Source: Lysobacter niastensis (lineage in GTDB: Bacteria > Pseudomonadota > Gammaproteobacteria > Xanthomonadales > Xanthomonadaceae). From it: a stretch of 64,000 nt of DNA. The translations under genes were made by a program, and so were the position numbers. Below are positions 19,764 to 28,022 of this stretch, piece after piece. The notes under the pieces were generated by a model, which saw only the letters and a list, made by a program, of their open reading frames with translations, was not told where the DNA came from and made no database searches. Each line of letters opens with the position of its first letter. Position 1 is the first letter of the stretch. The DNA is taken from positions 248,001 to 312,000 of the forward strand of contig NZ_JADLZT010000003.1 of NCBI RefSeq assembly GCF_015453285.1, in the 5' to 3' direction.

Positions 19764-19779
19764 GTGAAGCGAGGGTGAA
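19764..19779 (-). promoter_or_regulatory. cre-tag, CreB binding site
   Basis: Read on the minus strand: TTCAC CCTCGC TTCAC, an exact match to the cre-tag TTCAC-N6-TTCAC known from the E. coli CreBC and Aeromonas BlrAB regulons. It lies between the creC stop and the creD start, so creD is expected to have its own CreB-dependent promoter. Confidence 0.8.
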
Positions 19780-19782
19780 GTC

Positions 19783-21225
19783 TCAGCGCAGCGGCAGGTC
19801 CAGCGACGCCACGGCGCCGCCGCCCTCGCGGTTGACCAGCGCGGCGCTGCCGCCGTGCAGTTGCGCGACTTCGGCGACGAAGCACAGCCCCAGACCGCTG
19901 CTGCGGCTGCCGTTGTCCGGACGTGCGAGCGAATAGAAGCGCTCGAACACGCGCGATACCGCATAGCCGGGAATTCCTGCTCCGCGGTCGCGGACCTCGA
20001 TGTGCAGCCTGCCCGCGCGATGCGAATACTGCAGCTCGATCGTCCCGCCTTGCGGCGAAAAGTCGGCGGCGTTGTCGATCAGGTTGACCAGAGCCTGTCG
20101 TAGCAGGAAAGCGTCGCCTGACACCTCCAGCGACCCGTCGTCGGCCATCACTTCGACGCGCTGCCCGCGTTGCGACAACCGCAGCGCACACTGCGCGGCG
20201 GCCTCGCGTGCGATCCCGGCGACGTCGACACTCTCGGGATTGTCCAGCCGCTGGCGATGCTCCACTGCCGCCAGCGCCAGCATCTTGTCGATCATCTGTG
20301 CCAGACGCTCGCTCTGCGCGCGGATGCTGGCAGCGAAGCGCGCGCGGTCGGCTTCGTCCATCGGCGAGTCGCCGCCTGCCTGCTCGAGCAGTTCGGCGCT
20401 GCCACGGATCGCCGCCAGCGGACTCTTCATCTCATGCGTCAGCGTGTGCACGTACTGCTCGACGTACTGCTTGCCCTCCAGGCGCGCACGCATCGTCTCC
20501 AGCGCGTTTCCGAGGTCGGCGAACTCGCCGGCCGACTTCGGCAGCGTCGCGCGTTCGCCGGCGGTGACCGCGTGGGCATAACGGCGCAACCCACCGAGCT
20601 GGCGTGACAGCCACCACGCCGCGACCAGTCCCACCAGCAGCGCCACGCCCATCAGCACGATGCCCCAGCGCGTCACCACCGCCTGGCTGCGCTCGATGAA
20701 AGGCGCGATGGAGCGGTTGGGCTTGGCGATGGTCAGCACGCCGATGATGCGGTCGCCGTCGCGGATTGGCGCGGCGACGTGCATCACCGTGGAGTTCGGA
20801 TCGTTCGGGTCGCTGCGGGTGGAGCGCGCACCGTAGCGTCCGCGCAGCGTCAGATAGACATCGTTCCAGCGCGAGTAGTCCTTGCCGACATCGCGTCCGG
20901 TGCTGTCGAACACGACGATGCCGCGGGCGTCGGTCACGTACAGTCGGTAGTTGGCGGCGCGCTTGTCGAAGCCCCAGATCTCGGCACCGAGGTCGCGCCC
21001 GCGCAGTGCCTTCACCCGGCGCGCGAAATTGCCGTCGTTGATGCGGCCAGCCATCAGGTCGTCGGTAGCCAGTTCGGCGAGAACGTTGGCGCTGTCGACC
21101 AGCGTGTCCTCCATCGCCTGGCGCACGCCAGGCTTGACCTCGGCGATGAACACCCGCGCCAGCAGCCACGCCGCCAGCGCGACTATCAGGAAGTAGCCCA
21201 GGAAGATGCGCAGTCCGATCTTCAT
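19783..21225 (-). CDS. creC: sensor histidine kinase CreC
   Basis: Inner-membrane kinase partner of CreB. 480 residues: membrane helix 8-25, periplasmic Cache-like sensor domain to about 180, second helix near 185-205, HAMP-like linker, H-box HTLTHEMKSPLAAIRGSAELL with phospho-His at 264, N-box NLIDNAADFSP, G boxes DRGAGIP and SSGLGLCFV. Its start overlaps the creB stop (ATGA). In related bacteria the pair responds to penicillin-binding-protein inhibition and metabolic state. Confidence 0.92.
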   Translation of the reverse strand: MKIGLRIFLGYFLIVALAAWLLARVFIAEVKPGVRQAMEDTLVDSANVLAELATDDLMAGRINDGNFARRVKALRGRDLGAEIWGFDKRAANYRLYVTDARGIVVFDSTGRDVGKDYSRWNDVYLTLRGRYGARSTRSDPNDPNSTVMHVAAPIRDGDRIIGVLTIAKPNRSIAPFIERSQAVVTRWGIVLMGVALLVGLVAAWWLSRQLGGLRRYAHAVTAGERATLPKSAGEFADLGNALETMRARLEGKQYVEQYVHTLTHEMKSPLAAIRGSAELLEQAGGDSPMDEADRARFAASIRAQSERLAQMIDKMLALAAVEHRQRLDNPESVDVAGIAREAAAQCALRLSQRGQRVEVMADDGSLEVSGDAFLLRQALVNLIDNAADFSPQGGTIELQYSHRAGRLHIEVRDRGAGIPGYAVSRVFERFYSLARPDNGSRSSGLGLCFVAEVAQLHGGSAALVNREGGGAVASLDLPLR

Positions 21226-21893
21226 CGCGATTCGAGCGAGTAGCCCAGCCCGCGATGGGTGCGGATCGGGTCGGAGTCCGGGGCGACCGCGTGCAGCTTG
21301 GCGCGCAGGGTCTTGATGTGGGTGTCGACGGTGCGGTCGCCGCTGTCCAGCGCATCGCCCCAGACGCGATCCATCAGCTGCGCACGCGACAGCACGGCGC
21401 CGGGACGCAGCAGCAGCGCCGCGAGCAGGCCGTACTCGTAACGGGTCAGGTCCAGCGGCTGGCCGCGGTAGCGGATCCGGCGGCTGTCGGCGTCGTGCAC
21501 GAAACCGGCCAGGGCCGCCTCGGCCGGTTGTGGGCGTCCGCGCCGCAGCACCACCCGCACCCGGGTGGCGAGCTCGCGCGGCGAGAACGGCTTGGTGACG
21601 TAATCGTCGGCACCGATCTCCAGGCCGAGGATGCGATCGGCCTCGGCTCCCTGGGCGGTCAGGAAGATCACCGGCAGGTCGCCGTCGCGGCGCAGTTCGC
21701 GGCACAGCGCCAGCCCGCCGATGTCCGGCAGGCCGATGTCGAGTACTGCCAGGTCGAACGGCTGCGCGCGCGCCTGGCGCAGCGCCTCGCCGCCGGTCAG
21801 GCAGTGCACGGCCTCGAAACCCTCGGCCCGCAGCGCGTAAAGCACCGTTTCGGCGATTGCGGTTTCGTCTTCGACCAGCAGGATGCGCGGCAT
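21222..21893 (-). CDS. creB: response regulator CreB
   Basis: OmpR-family regulator. 223 residues: receiver with E8/D9, phospho-acceptor D52 (AVLDIGLPDIGG) and VTKPFS, winged helix with RAQLMDRVWGDALDSGDRTVDTHIKTLRAKL. I start at ATG 21893 (PRILLVEDE), the normal N-terminus of the family; a TTG 39 bases further upstream is possible but adds an unrelated stretch. It heads creB-creC-creD and is divergent from rlmJ. The cre-tag before creD is its probable target. Confidence 0.92.
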   Translation of the reverse strand: MPRILLVEDETAIAETVLYALRAEGFEAVHCLTGGEALRQARAQPFDLAVLDIGLPDIGGLALCRELRRDGDLPVIFLTAQGAEADRILGLEIGADDYVTKPFSPRELATRVRVVLRRGRPQPAEAALAGFVHDADSRRIRYRGQPLDLTRYEYGLLAALLLRPGAVLSRAQLMDRVWGDALDSGDRTVDTHIKTLRAKLHAVAPDSDPIRTHRGLGYSLESR

Positions 21894-21955
21894 GCGGAGG
21901 CCATGGACCCGGGGGGCACCAGCATAGGACAAGCGCCACGGGCTACCCTATGCCC

Positions 21956-22813
21956 ATGAACTACCGCCACGCCTTCCACGCCGGCAACCACGCCGACGTG
22001 CTCAAGCACGTCGTACTGCTGGCCCTGTGCGACGCAATGACCGCCAAGCCGGCGCCGCTGTTCGCCCTCGACACCCATGCCGGCCGCGGCCTGTACGCGC
22101 TCGACAGCAACTCCGCGCAGCGCACCGGCGAGGCCGAGGGTGGCATCGGGCGCCTGCTCGCCGAAGCCCCCAAGGATCCGCTGATCGACCACTACCTGCG
22201 GGCCGTGCGTGCCTGCCGCGTCGAACACGGACGCGCCGCCTACCCCGGCTCGCCGTGGCTGCTCGCCCATGCGCTGCGGGCGGACGACCGCATCGCCGTC
22301 TGCGAACTGCACCCCGAGGAAGCCGGCCAGCTCCGCGCCAACTTCAGCGCCGACGAGCGCGTCGCCGTGCACGAGCGCGACGGCTACGCGGCGATGAAAG
22401 CGCTGCTGCCCCCGCGCATCGGCAATACCCGCTACAACCGTGGGCTCGTGTTGATCGACCCGCCGTACGAGGCGCAGCTGGAGGAGTTCGACGCGGTCAT
22501 CCACTCGTTGCGCGAAGCATTGACGCGCTGGCCGCAGGCGACCTACGCGCTGTGGTACCCGATCAAGCTGCGCCGCTCGCTGCAGCCGTTCTTCCGCCGT
22601 GCCGCCGCGCTGCCGGCCAAGTCGGCGCTGCTGGCCGAACTGCAGGTCTACCCCGACGATTCGCCGCTGCGCATGACCGGCAGCGGCATGCTGCTGCTCA
22701 ACCCACCCTACAAGCTCGACGAAAAGCTCGCGCCCGCCCTGCCGGTACTGGCGCAGGTGCTGGGGGAAGTGCAGCCTCAGTCGCGGCTCGAATGGCTGCG
22801 GCAGGCGCCGTGA
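21956..22813 (+). CDS. rlmJ: 23S rRNA (adenine2030-N6)-methyltransferase RlmJ
   Basis: SAM-dependent enzyme methylating A2030 of 23S rRNA. 285 residues starting NYRHAFHAGNHADVLKH, almost the E. coli start; ATG 21950 in the same frame is an alternative. Motif I region LDTHAGRG, catalytic motif IV LIDPPYE, and the DUF519 signature WYPIK. Divergent from creB with a gap of only 62 bases, so the two promoters must overlap. Confidence 0.92.
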   Translation: MNYRHAFHAGNHADVLKHVVLLALCDAMTAKPAPLFALDTHAGRGLYALDSNSAQRTGEAEGGIGRLLAEAPKDPLIDHYLRAVRACRVEHGRAAYPGSPWLLAHALRADDRIAVCELHPEEAGQLRANFSADERVAVHERDGYAAMKALLPPRIGNTRYNRGLVLIDPPYEAQLEEFDAVIHSLREALTRWPQATYALWYPIKLRRSLQPFFRRAAALPAKSALLAELQVYPDDSPLRMTGSGMLLLNPPYKLDEKLAPALPVLAQVLGEVQPQSRLEWLRQAP

Positions 22814-22855
22814 TCGCGGGCGCGGTCCGGCACGGATAAGGAGAAACGCAGCAGC

Positions 22856-23878
22856 ATGCCAGCTTCGATCCTGCGCCTGCTGTTCCGGCGCGTGCTGTTC
22901 AGACGCCTGCTCCCGGTCGTCCCGGCCATGGCCCTGCTGCTGGCCGCCGCCGTCCACGCGAACGAGCCCGACCGCCGCATCGCGGTGACCTTCGACGATC
23001 TTCCGTGGGCGTCGCTGGAACCGGCCACGCCGCTTCCGGCGGAGGGATCGGTGCCGATGGACATGCTGGACCACCACAAAAGGCTCGTGGATGCCCTGCG
23101 GCAAAGCGGCGTCCCCGCCATCGGCTTCGTCAACGAATCGCGGCTGTGGTCCCAGGGCAGTTTCCGCCCCGATCGCACGGCGATGCTCGAAGCCTGGCTG
23201 GAGGCCGGCCTGTCTCTCGGCAACCACACCGCCAGCCACCTCGACTTCAACGCGGTGGGCCTGGAGGCGTACCAGCGCGACATTCTGCTGGGCGAGGCGC
23301 ACCTGCGGCCGCTGCTCGCGGCACGTGGCCAGACGCCGCAATGGTTCCGCCATCCCTACCTGCGAACCGGAACGAACCATGACGACCGGACCGCGCTGGA
23401 GACCTTCCTGCGCGAGCACGGCTATCGCATCGCGCCGGTCACGGTGACGAACTCGGACTGGATTTGGGCGGCCGCCTACCGCAACACCTTGCGGCAGGGC
23501 GACGAGCAGACCCGGCAACGGCTACGCCAGGACTATGTGAGATACATGATGCTGCGCGTCGCCTACTTCGAGCGCCGGTCCAGCATGCTGCTGGGCTACC
23601 TGGTGCCGCAGGTCCTGTTGCTGCATGCCAACGAACTCAACGCCGATGCGTTCGCTGCGCTGGGCGATGCCCTGCGCGGACACGGCTACCGGTTCGTGTC
23701 GCTGGAGGACGCCACCCGGGACCCCGCCTATGCGCGGCCCGACGGCTACACCGGCAGCTATGGCACCAGTTGGATCCATCGCTGGGCCGCGGCCGAGAAC
23801 CGCGGCACTTCGTTCTACGGCGGCGAGCCCACGACGCCGCGCTGGGTTCTGGAACTGGCAGGCGTCGCCTCGGAATAG
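22856..23878 (+). CDS. secreted polysaccharide deacetylase family protein
   Basis: NodB-type metal-dependent deacetylase exported to the periplasm. 340 residues: signal peptide ending near VHANE (residue 36), TFDDLPW with the catalytic and metal-binding Asp pair near 46-49, the metal His pair HTASH, and RHPYLRTG (Arg-Pro-Tyr motif). The region after about 190 is an extra helical part common in xanthomonad members. The substrate may be chitin oligomers, peptidoglycan or a surface polysaccharide. It follows rlmJ by 42 bases. Confidence 0.85.
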   Translation: MPASILRLLFRRVLFRRLLPVVPAMALLLAAAVHANEPDRRIAVTFDDLPWASLEPATPLPAEGSVPMDMLDHHKRLVDALRQSGVPAIGFVNESRLWSQGSFRPDRTAMLEAWLEAGLSLGNHTASHLDFNAVGLEAYQRDILLGEAHLRPLLAARGQTPQWFRHPYLRTGTNHDDRTALETFLREHGYRIAPVTVTNSDWIWAAAYRNTLRQGDEQTRQRLRQDYVRYMMLRVAYFERRSSMLLGYLVPQVLLLHANELNADAFAALGDALRGHGYRFVSLEDATRDPAYARPDGYTGSYGTSWIHRWAAAENRGTSFYGGEPTTPRWVLELAGVASE

Positions 23879-23888
23879 CGCAGCCGCC

Positions 23889-24800
23889 TCAGGCCGACTT
23901 GAAGTCCGGCTCGAAGAAGCTCCAGCGCACTTCCGGGAAAGCCTGCTTCATCGCCCGCTCCACGGCGTTGATGTGCTCGGAGAGCATCCGCACGCTGTTC
24001 TCTTCGCGCATCTGCGCCTGCACCGAGACCATGACCTCGTTGCCGAGCTGCAGCGTGATCACGCTGATCACGCGCGCGATCTCCGGGCGCTTGTCTAGGA
24101 ACTCGCGGATCTGGCGCTGGCGCTCGGGATCCACGCTCTGGCCGATCAGCAGCGCCTTGATCTCGACCGCGACCAGCACCGCGACAACCACCAGCAGCGC
24201 GCCGATGGCGATGGTGCCGATGGCGTCCCACACCGGGTTGCCGGTGATCACGGCCAGCATCACCGCACCCAGCGCCAGCACCAGGCCGAGCAGCGCGGCC
24301 AGGTCCTCGCCGAAGATCACCACCAGCTCGGCCTGGCGGCTCTCGCGGAACCACTGCCAGATCGAGCGCGACCCGCGCGACTTCCTGACCTCATACAGGC
24401 AGGCCTTCATCGAGATGGCCTCGGCGATGATGCCGAACACCAGTACGCCTGCCGCCCACCACCACTGCTTCAGCGGTTCGGGGTGCTGCAGCTTGTGGAT
24501 GCCCTCGTACAGCGAAAACATGCCGCCGATCGTGAAGAGCATCACCGCGACCAGGAACGACCAGAAGTAGATCGCCTTGCCATAGCCCAGGGGGTAGTCC
24601 GGAGACACCGGGCGCTTGGCCTGGCGCATGCCGAACAGCAGCAGCAACTGGTTTCCGCAGTCGGCCAGCGAGTGCACGGTTTCGGCCAGCATCGCGCTCG
24701 ACCCGGTGAAAAAGGCAGCGACACCCTTCGCCACCGCAATAGCAAAATTGGCGCCAAGCGCGAACACGATCGCGCGGGTCGAATCTCCACCACCAGCCAT
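23889..24800 (-). CDS. cation diffusion facilitator, ZnT9/SLC30A9-like
   Basis: Inner-membrane metal/proton exchanger, probably for zinc. 303 residues, six membrane helices and a C-terminal cytoplasmic domain. The TM2 motif reads TVHSLADCGNQLLLL and the TM5 motif FGEDLAALLG; a Glu-Asp pair in TM5 instead of the usual His-x3-Asp, the sequence LLIGQSVDPE after TM6, and the final FPEVRWSFFEPD are features of the SLC30A9 branch rather than FieF/CzcD. Metal specificity is not certain. Convergent with the deacetylase gene (10-base gap). Confidence 0.85.
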   Translation of the reverse strand: MAGGGDSTRAIVFALGANFAIAVAKGVAAFFTGSSAMLAETVHSLADCGNQLLLLFGMRQAKRPVSPDYPLGYGKAIYFWSFLVAVMLFTIGGMFSLYEGIHKLQHPEPLKQWWWAAGVLVFGIIAEAISMKACLYEVRKSRGSRSIWQWFRESRQAELVVIFGEDLAALLGLVLALGAVMLAVITGNPVWDAIGTIAIGALLVVVAVLVAVEIKALLIGQSVDPERQRQIREFLDKRPEIARVISVITLQLGNEVMVSVQAQMREENSVRMLSEHINAVERAMKQAFPEVRWSFFEPDFKSA

Positions 24801-25020
24801 GCTGTCTTCCTTGCTCCAGGTTGTCGGGCATTGTGCCGCGCGAGTCTAGCATCGGGGGCGATGCCCCCCGGCCGCCACGACTGCATCCGTGACGCGCTCG
24901 CACCCGTTCGCGACCCCGGCTCCCAGCCGATTGCACCCGCGAAAACCGGCCCTTGAGCAGCGCCTGGATGTAAAAACCGAATGAAGGGTTTTGCAAAAGC
25001 GTTGTGCGAATATCCGCCGC

Positions 25021-25575
25021 ATGGCCGCGCGCGAACGACTCCCACCCTGGCACGAACGCCAGCGTCTCCCCAATGGGCGTGAGGTGCTCATCCGCCCCAT
25101 CCGTCCCGAAGACGCGGAACCGATCCGCGCCGCCTTCGGGCTGCTGGGACCGGAAGAAGTGCGCCAGCGTTTCCTCTATGCGCTCAAGGAACTGACACCG
25201 GACATGGCCGAACGCCTGACCCGGATCAATCCGAAGACCGAGTTCGCACTGGTCGCCGCCGAGCCGCTGCCGCCCGGCGAAGCCCTGGTCGGTGCCGTTG
25301 CCCGCATCGCCATCGACGACAACGGCCACGATGCCGAGTTCGCCATCCTCGTGAGCCACTACGTCGCCGGGCTCGGCCTGGGCCGTTACCTGATGACGCG
25401 GCTGGTCAAGTGGGCGCGCGGCAAGAAGCTCGACCGCGTGTACGGCGACGTGTTCGAACACAACCAGCCGATGCTCGCGCTGGCGCAGTCGCTTGGCTTT
25501 GAACGCGAGTTCCAGCAGGACGCGCCCGGGCTCGTGCGGGTCGTGCTGAACCTCAAGCCGGCCGAAGCGGCCTGA
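25021..25575 (+). CDS. GNAT-family N-acetyltransferase
   Basis: 184 residues from ATG 25021. Starts with IRPIRPEDAEPIRAAFGLL, then motif A GLGLGRYLMTRLVKWARG and HNQPMLALAQSLGFERE. The layout (GRxVLIRPIRPEDA, LGxRxxRF) is that of the GNAT domain found at the C-terminus of Pat-type protein lysine acetyltransferases, here as a free-standing domain. The true substrate is unknown. The 220 bases before it, shared with the divergent CDF gene, hold no clear motif. Confidence 0.82.
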   Translation: MAARERLPPWHERQRLPNGREVLIRPIRPEDAEPIRAAFGLLGPEEVRQRFLYALKELTPDMAERLTRINPKTEFALVAAEPLPPGEALVGAVARIAIDDNGHDAEFAILVSHYVAGLGLGRYLMTRLVKWARGKKLDRVYGDVFEHNQPMLALAQSLGFEREFQQDAPGLVRVVLNLKPAEAA

Positions 25576-25686
25576 CATTCCCGAGCCGGATCGCGTGGCG
25601 CCCGGCCGCGCGCGGGCCGTGCCGGTAGCCCGCGGCAGGCGGTGCCGCTTGTCCATGGAAGGTCCGCATCACCCCGGGGCGCAGCC

Positions 25687-26736
25687 ATGAGCATCAACGA
25701 AGACCGGCTCAACCAGTTTCTCGGCCACGCGGTCGGCGACCTCGGCGCCGCGATCAGCGCCGCGCTGATGCTCGTCGGCGACCAGCTCGGGCTGTACAAG
25801 GCGCTGGCGAAACGGCCGATGACCTCCGGCGAGCTGGCGCGGCAGACCGATACCAACGAACGCTACGTGCGCGAGTGGCTCGGCAACCAGGCCGCCGGCG
25901 GCTACGTGCAATACGACGCGGCCACCGACACTTACTCGTTGAGCGAGGAACAGGCGGCGTGCCTGGCAGACCCGCACGGGCCGGTCGACCTGCCCGGCGC
26001 GTACTCGGTGGTCGAAGCCACGTTCCATGCACTCGAACGCACCAAGGAAAACTTCCGCACGGGCAAGGGCATGGAGTGGGGCGAACACCATCCCTGCCTG
26101 TTCCAGGGCACCGAACGCTTCTTCCGCGCGGGCTACAACGCCAACCTGCTCGCCAGCTGGCTGCCAGCGCTCGACGGAGTGCTCGAGAAGCTCAGGGCCG
26201 GCGGCAAGGCGGCCGATGTCGGCTGCGGGCATGGCGCCAGCACCACGCTGATGGCGCATGCGTTCCCCAAGGCGAGCTTCATCGGCTACGACTACCATCC
26301 GCCTTCGATCGAGGTCGCACGCGAGCGTGCCAAGCAGGCCTGCGTCGACAATGCGTACTTCGAAGTCGCCGATGCCACCGGCTACAGCGGCCATCACTTC
26401 GACCTGATCTGCTTCTTCGACTGCCTGCACGACATGGGCGATCCGGTCGGTGCCGCGCGGCACGCGCTGCAGGCGCTCAGGCCCGATGGCAACTGCATGC
26501 TCGTGGAGCCCTTCGCCAACGACAAGGTCGAAGACAACCTCAATCCCGTCGGACGCGTGTACTACGGCGCATCCTCCCAGATCTGCGTGCCGGTATCGCT
26601 TGCGCGCAACGGGCCTGCACTGGGTGCGCAGGCAGGTGAAGCGCGGCTGCGTGCCGTGATGGAGGAAGCGGGCTTCACTCGCTTCCGCCGCGCGACGCAG
26701 ACGCCGTTCAACCTCGTCTTCGAAGCGCGTCCGTAG
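25687..26736 (+). CDS. SAM-dependent class I methyltransferase with winged-helix N-domain
   Basis: 349 residues. The N-terminal part (SAALMLVGDQLGLYKAL, MTSGELARQTDTNERYVREWL) is the dimerisation/winged-helix domain of small-molecule O-methyltransferase-like proteins. The Rossmann core has motif I AADVGCGHGASTTLMA near 182-197 and DLICFFDCLHDMGDP. Such stand-alone proteins occur widely in actinobacteria and proteobacteria as rRNA-type or secondary-metabolite methyltransferases; substrate unknown. Confidence 0.82.
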   Translation: MSINEDRLNQFLGHAVGDLGAAISAALMLVGDQLGLYKALAKRPMTSGELARQTDTNERYVREWLGNQAAGGYVQYDAATDTYSLSEEQAACLADPHGPVDLPGAYSVVEATFHALERTKENFRTGKGMEWGEHHPCLFQGTERFFRAGYNANLLASWLPALDGVLEKLRAGGKAADVGCGHGASTTLMAHAFPKASFIGYDYHPPSIEVARERAKQACVDNAYFEVADATGYSGHHFDLICFFDCLHDMGDPVGAARHALQALRPDGNCMLVEPFANDKVEDNLNPVGRVYYGASSQICVPVSLARNGPALGAQAGEARLRAVMEEAGFTRFRRATQTPFNLVFEARP

Positions 26737-26744
26737 TCCTCACA

Positions 26745-26776
26745 CGACGACTCCCGGCGCGTGCCGGGAGTCGTCG
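26745..26776. terminator. bidirectional hairpin between methyltransferase and ohr
   Basis: Perfect 14-base stem CGACGACTCCCGGC / GCCGGGAGTCGTCG with a GCGT tetraloop, between two convergent genes. No T run, but the strength of the stem suits a shared terminator. Confidence 0.6.
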
Positions 26777-26807
26777 AGCCTGCTCGGAGGTTTCCAGCGA
26801 CGAGCGC

Positions 26808-27233
26808 TTACAGCACCGTCAGGGTGACGTCGACGTTGCCGCGGGTTGCGTTGGAGTACGGGCAGACGTGGTGCGCCTTCTGCACCAGCGCTTCGGCCTG
26901 CTCGCGCGGCATGCCCGGGATCGAGATCTTCAGTTCGACCGCAAGGCCGAAGCCGCCTTCGATCGGGCCGATGCCGACGGCACCTTCGATGCTGGTGTCG
27001 GCCGGCAGCGCGATCTTCTCCTTGCCGGCGACGAACTTGATCGCGCCGATGAAGCATGCCGAATAGCCGGCGGCGAACAACTGCTCGGGGTTGGTGCCTT
27101 CGCCACCGGCACCGCCGAGCTCGCGCGGCGTGGTGAGCTTGACGTCCAGCACCTTGTCGGAGGACACGGCGCGGCCATCACGGCCACCGGTGGCTTTGGC
27201 GTAGGCGGTGTAGAGGATCTGCGGGACGGACAT
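26808..27233 (-). CDS. ohr: organic hydroperoxide resistance protein Ohr
   Basis: Thiol peroxidase of the OsmC/Ohr family that reduces organic hydroperoxides with lipoyl or thiol donors. 141 residues; catalytic cysteines at about 60 ([10 protein letters not shown]) and 124 ([13 protein letters not shown]). The start ATG 27233 has AGGAG seven bases upstream. Downstream of ohrR on the same strand. A copy of the ohrR-type palindrome lies 73 bases upstream. Confidence 0.93.
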   Translation of the reverse strand: MSVPQILYTAYAKATGGRDGRAVSSDKVLDVKLTTPRELGGAGGEGTNPEQLFAAGYSACFIGAIKFVAGKEKIALPADTSIEGAVGIGPIEGGFGLAVELKISIPGMPREQAEALVQKAHHVCPYSNATRGNVDVTLTVL

Positions 27234-27306
27234 GGGATGACTCCTGTTGGGGGGGACTGCGGGGATTGGATGCCGTTGCCGGCGGATTACCACTATGCGC
27301 TATTAA

Positions 27307-27318
27307 ATAGCGCGCTAT
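27307..27318. promoter_or_regulatory. OhrR operator candidate before ohr
   Basis: Perfect palindrome ATAGCGCGCTAT in an A/T-rich setting that contrasts with the surrounding GC-rich DNA. The same 12 bases recur before ohrR at 27834-27845. Just to its left GCGCTATT-AA-ATAGCGC gives a second overlapping symmetry, so a regulator dimer pair could bind here. Confidence 0.7.
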
Positions 27319-27350
27319 ATGTTTGATCAAACGAAACGTGGGCAGTGGGG

Positions 27351-27818
27351 CTACGTGTTCCTGGCAAGGCTGGTCCGCAGCGACTCCAGTTGCTGCTTCA
27401 TCGCGCCCAGCTCATCGACCGTGCATTCGGTCGCGCAGAACAGTTCCATCGGCACCGCGCGCGCTTCGGCCTTCTGCGCCCGGCCTTCCGGCGTCAGCGC
27501 GATGATGACCTGACGCTCGTCGTCCTTGGCCCGCGTGCGCGTAATCAGCCCGGACGCTTCCAGCCGCTTGAGCAGCGGCGTCAGCGTCGCCGAGTCGAGG
27601 AACAACCTTTCGCCGATTTCAGAGACGGTGACCTGGTCGCGCTCCCACAGCACCAGCATCACGAGGTACTGCGGATACGTCAGGCCAAGCGGGGCCAGCA
27701 GCTTGCGATAGACCTTGTTCAACGCCAGGCCGGTCGAATACAGCGCGAAACAGAGCTGGGCATCCAGCGTCTGCGGGGCTGCGGCCTTCGGCTTGCGGGT
27801 GGCGGCGGCGGTCTTCAT
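27351..27818 (-). CDS. ohrR: organic peroxide sensor repressor OhrR (MarR family)
   Basis: Repressor that leaves DNA when its reactive Cys is oxidised by organic peroxide. 155 residues; reactive Cys at 23 in QLCFALYST with tyrosines nearby, winged helix with [30 protein letters not shown] and the wing [14 protein letters not shown]. It has another Cys near residue 128 (LFCATEC), as in the two-Cys xanthomonad OhrR. It lies upstream of ohr and divergent from mfd; its own start is 16 bases from a palindromic operator copy, which suggests autorepression. Confidence 0.92.
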   Translation of the reverse strand: MKTAAATRKPKAAAPQTLDAQLCFALYSTGLALNKVYRKLLAPLGLTYPQYLVMLVLWERDQVTVSEIGERLFLDSATLTPLLKRLEASGLITRTRAKDDERQVIIALTPEGRAQKAEARAVPMELFCATECTVDELGAMKQQLESLRTSLARNT

Positions 27819-27833
27819 GGGCCGGTAATTTAC

Positions 27834-27845
27834 ATAGCGCGCTAT
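27834..27845. promoter_or_regulatory. OhrR operator candidate before ohrR
   Basis: ATAGCGCGCTAT, identical to the palindrome before ohr. Placed 16 bases upstream of the ohrR ATG and about 180 bases before mfd, where repressor binding would block ohrR transcription. Confidence 0.7.
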
Positions 27846-28022
27846 CTACTTGCAAGCGATCATTATCGCAACCGCTGGAACGGTGCGATCCGGCGACGGC
27901 GGGCGGAACCGGCCCCGTTCCTGCACAACCGCAGGCGAACCTCTCCCGTAAAATGCTGCCCTCTTTGCGCTGGAGCGATGGCTTCCGGCGCTGCCCGTGT
28001 TTTGCGCGAGATGCCCGAGCCG

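Noticed and set aside
21893..21932. Upstream TTG as start of creB
   Set aside because: Would add an N-terminal stretch absent from the OmpR family; the ATG start gives the exact receiver N-terminus.
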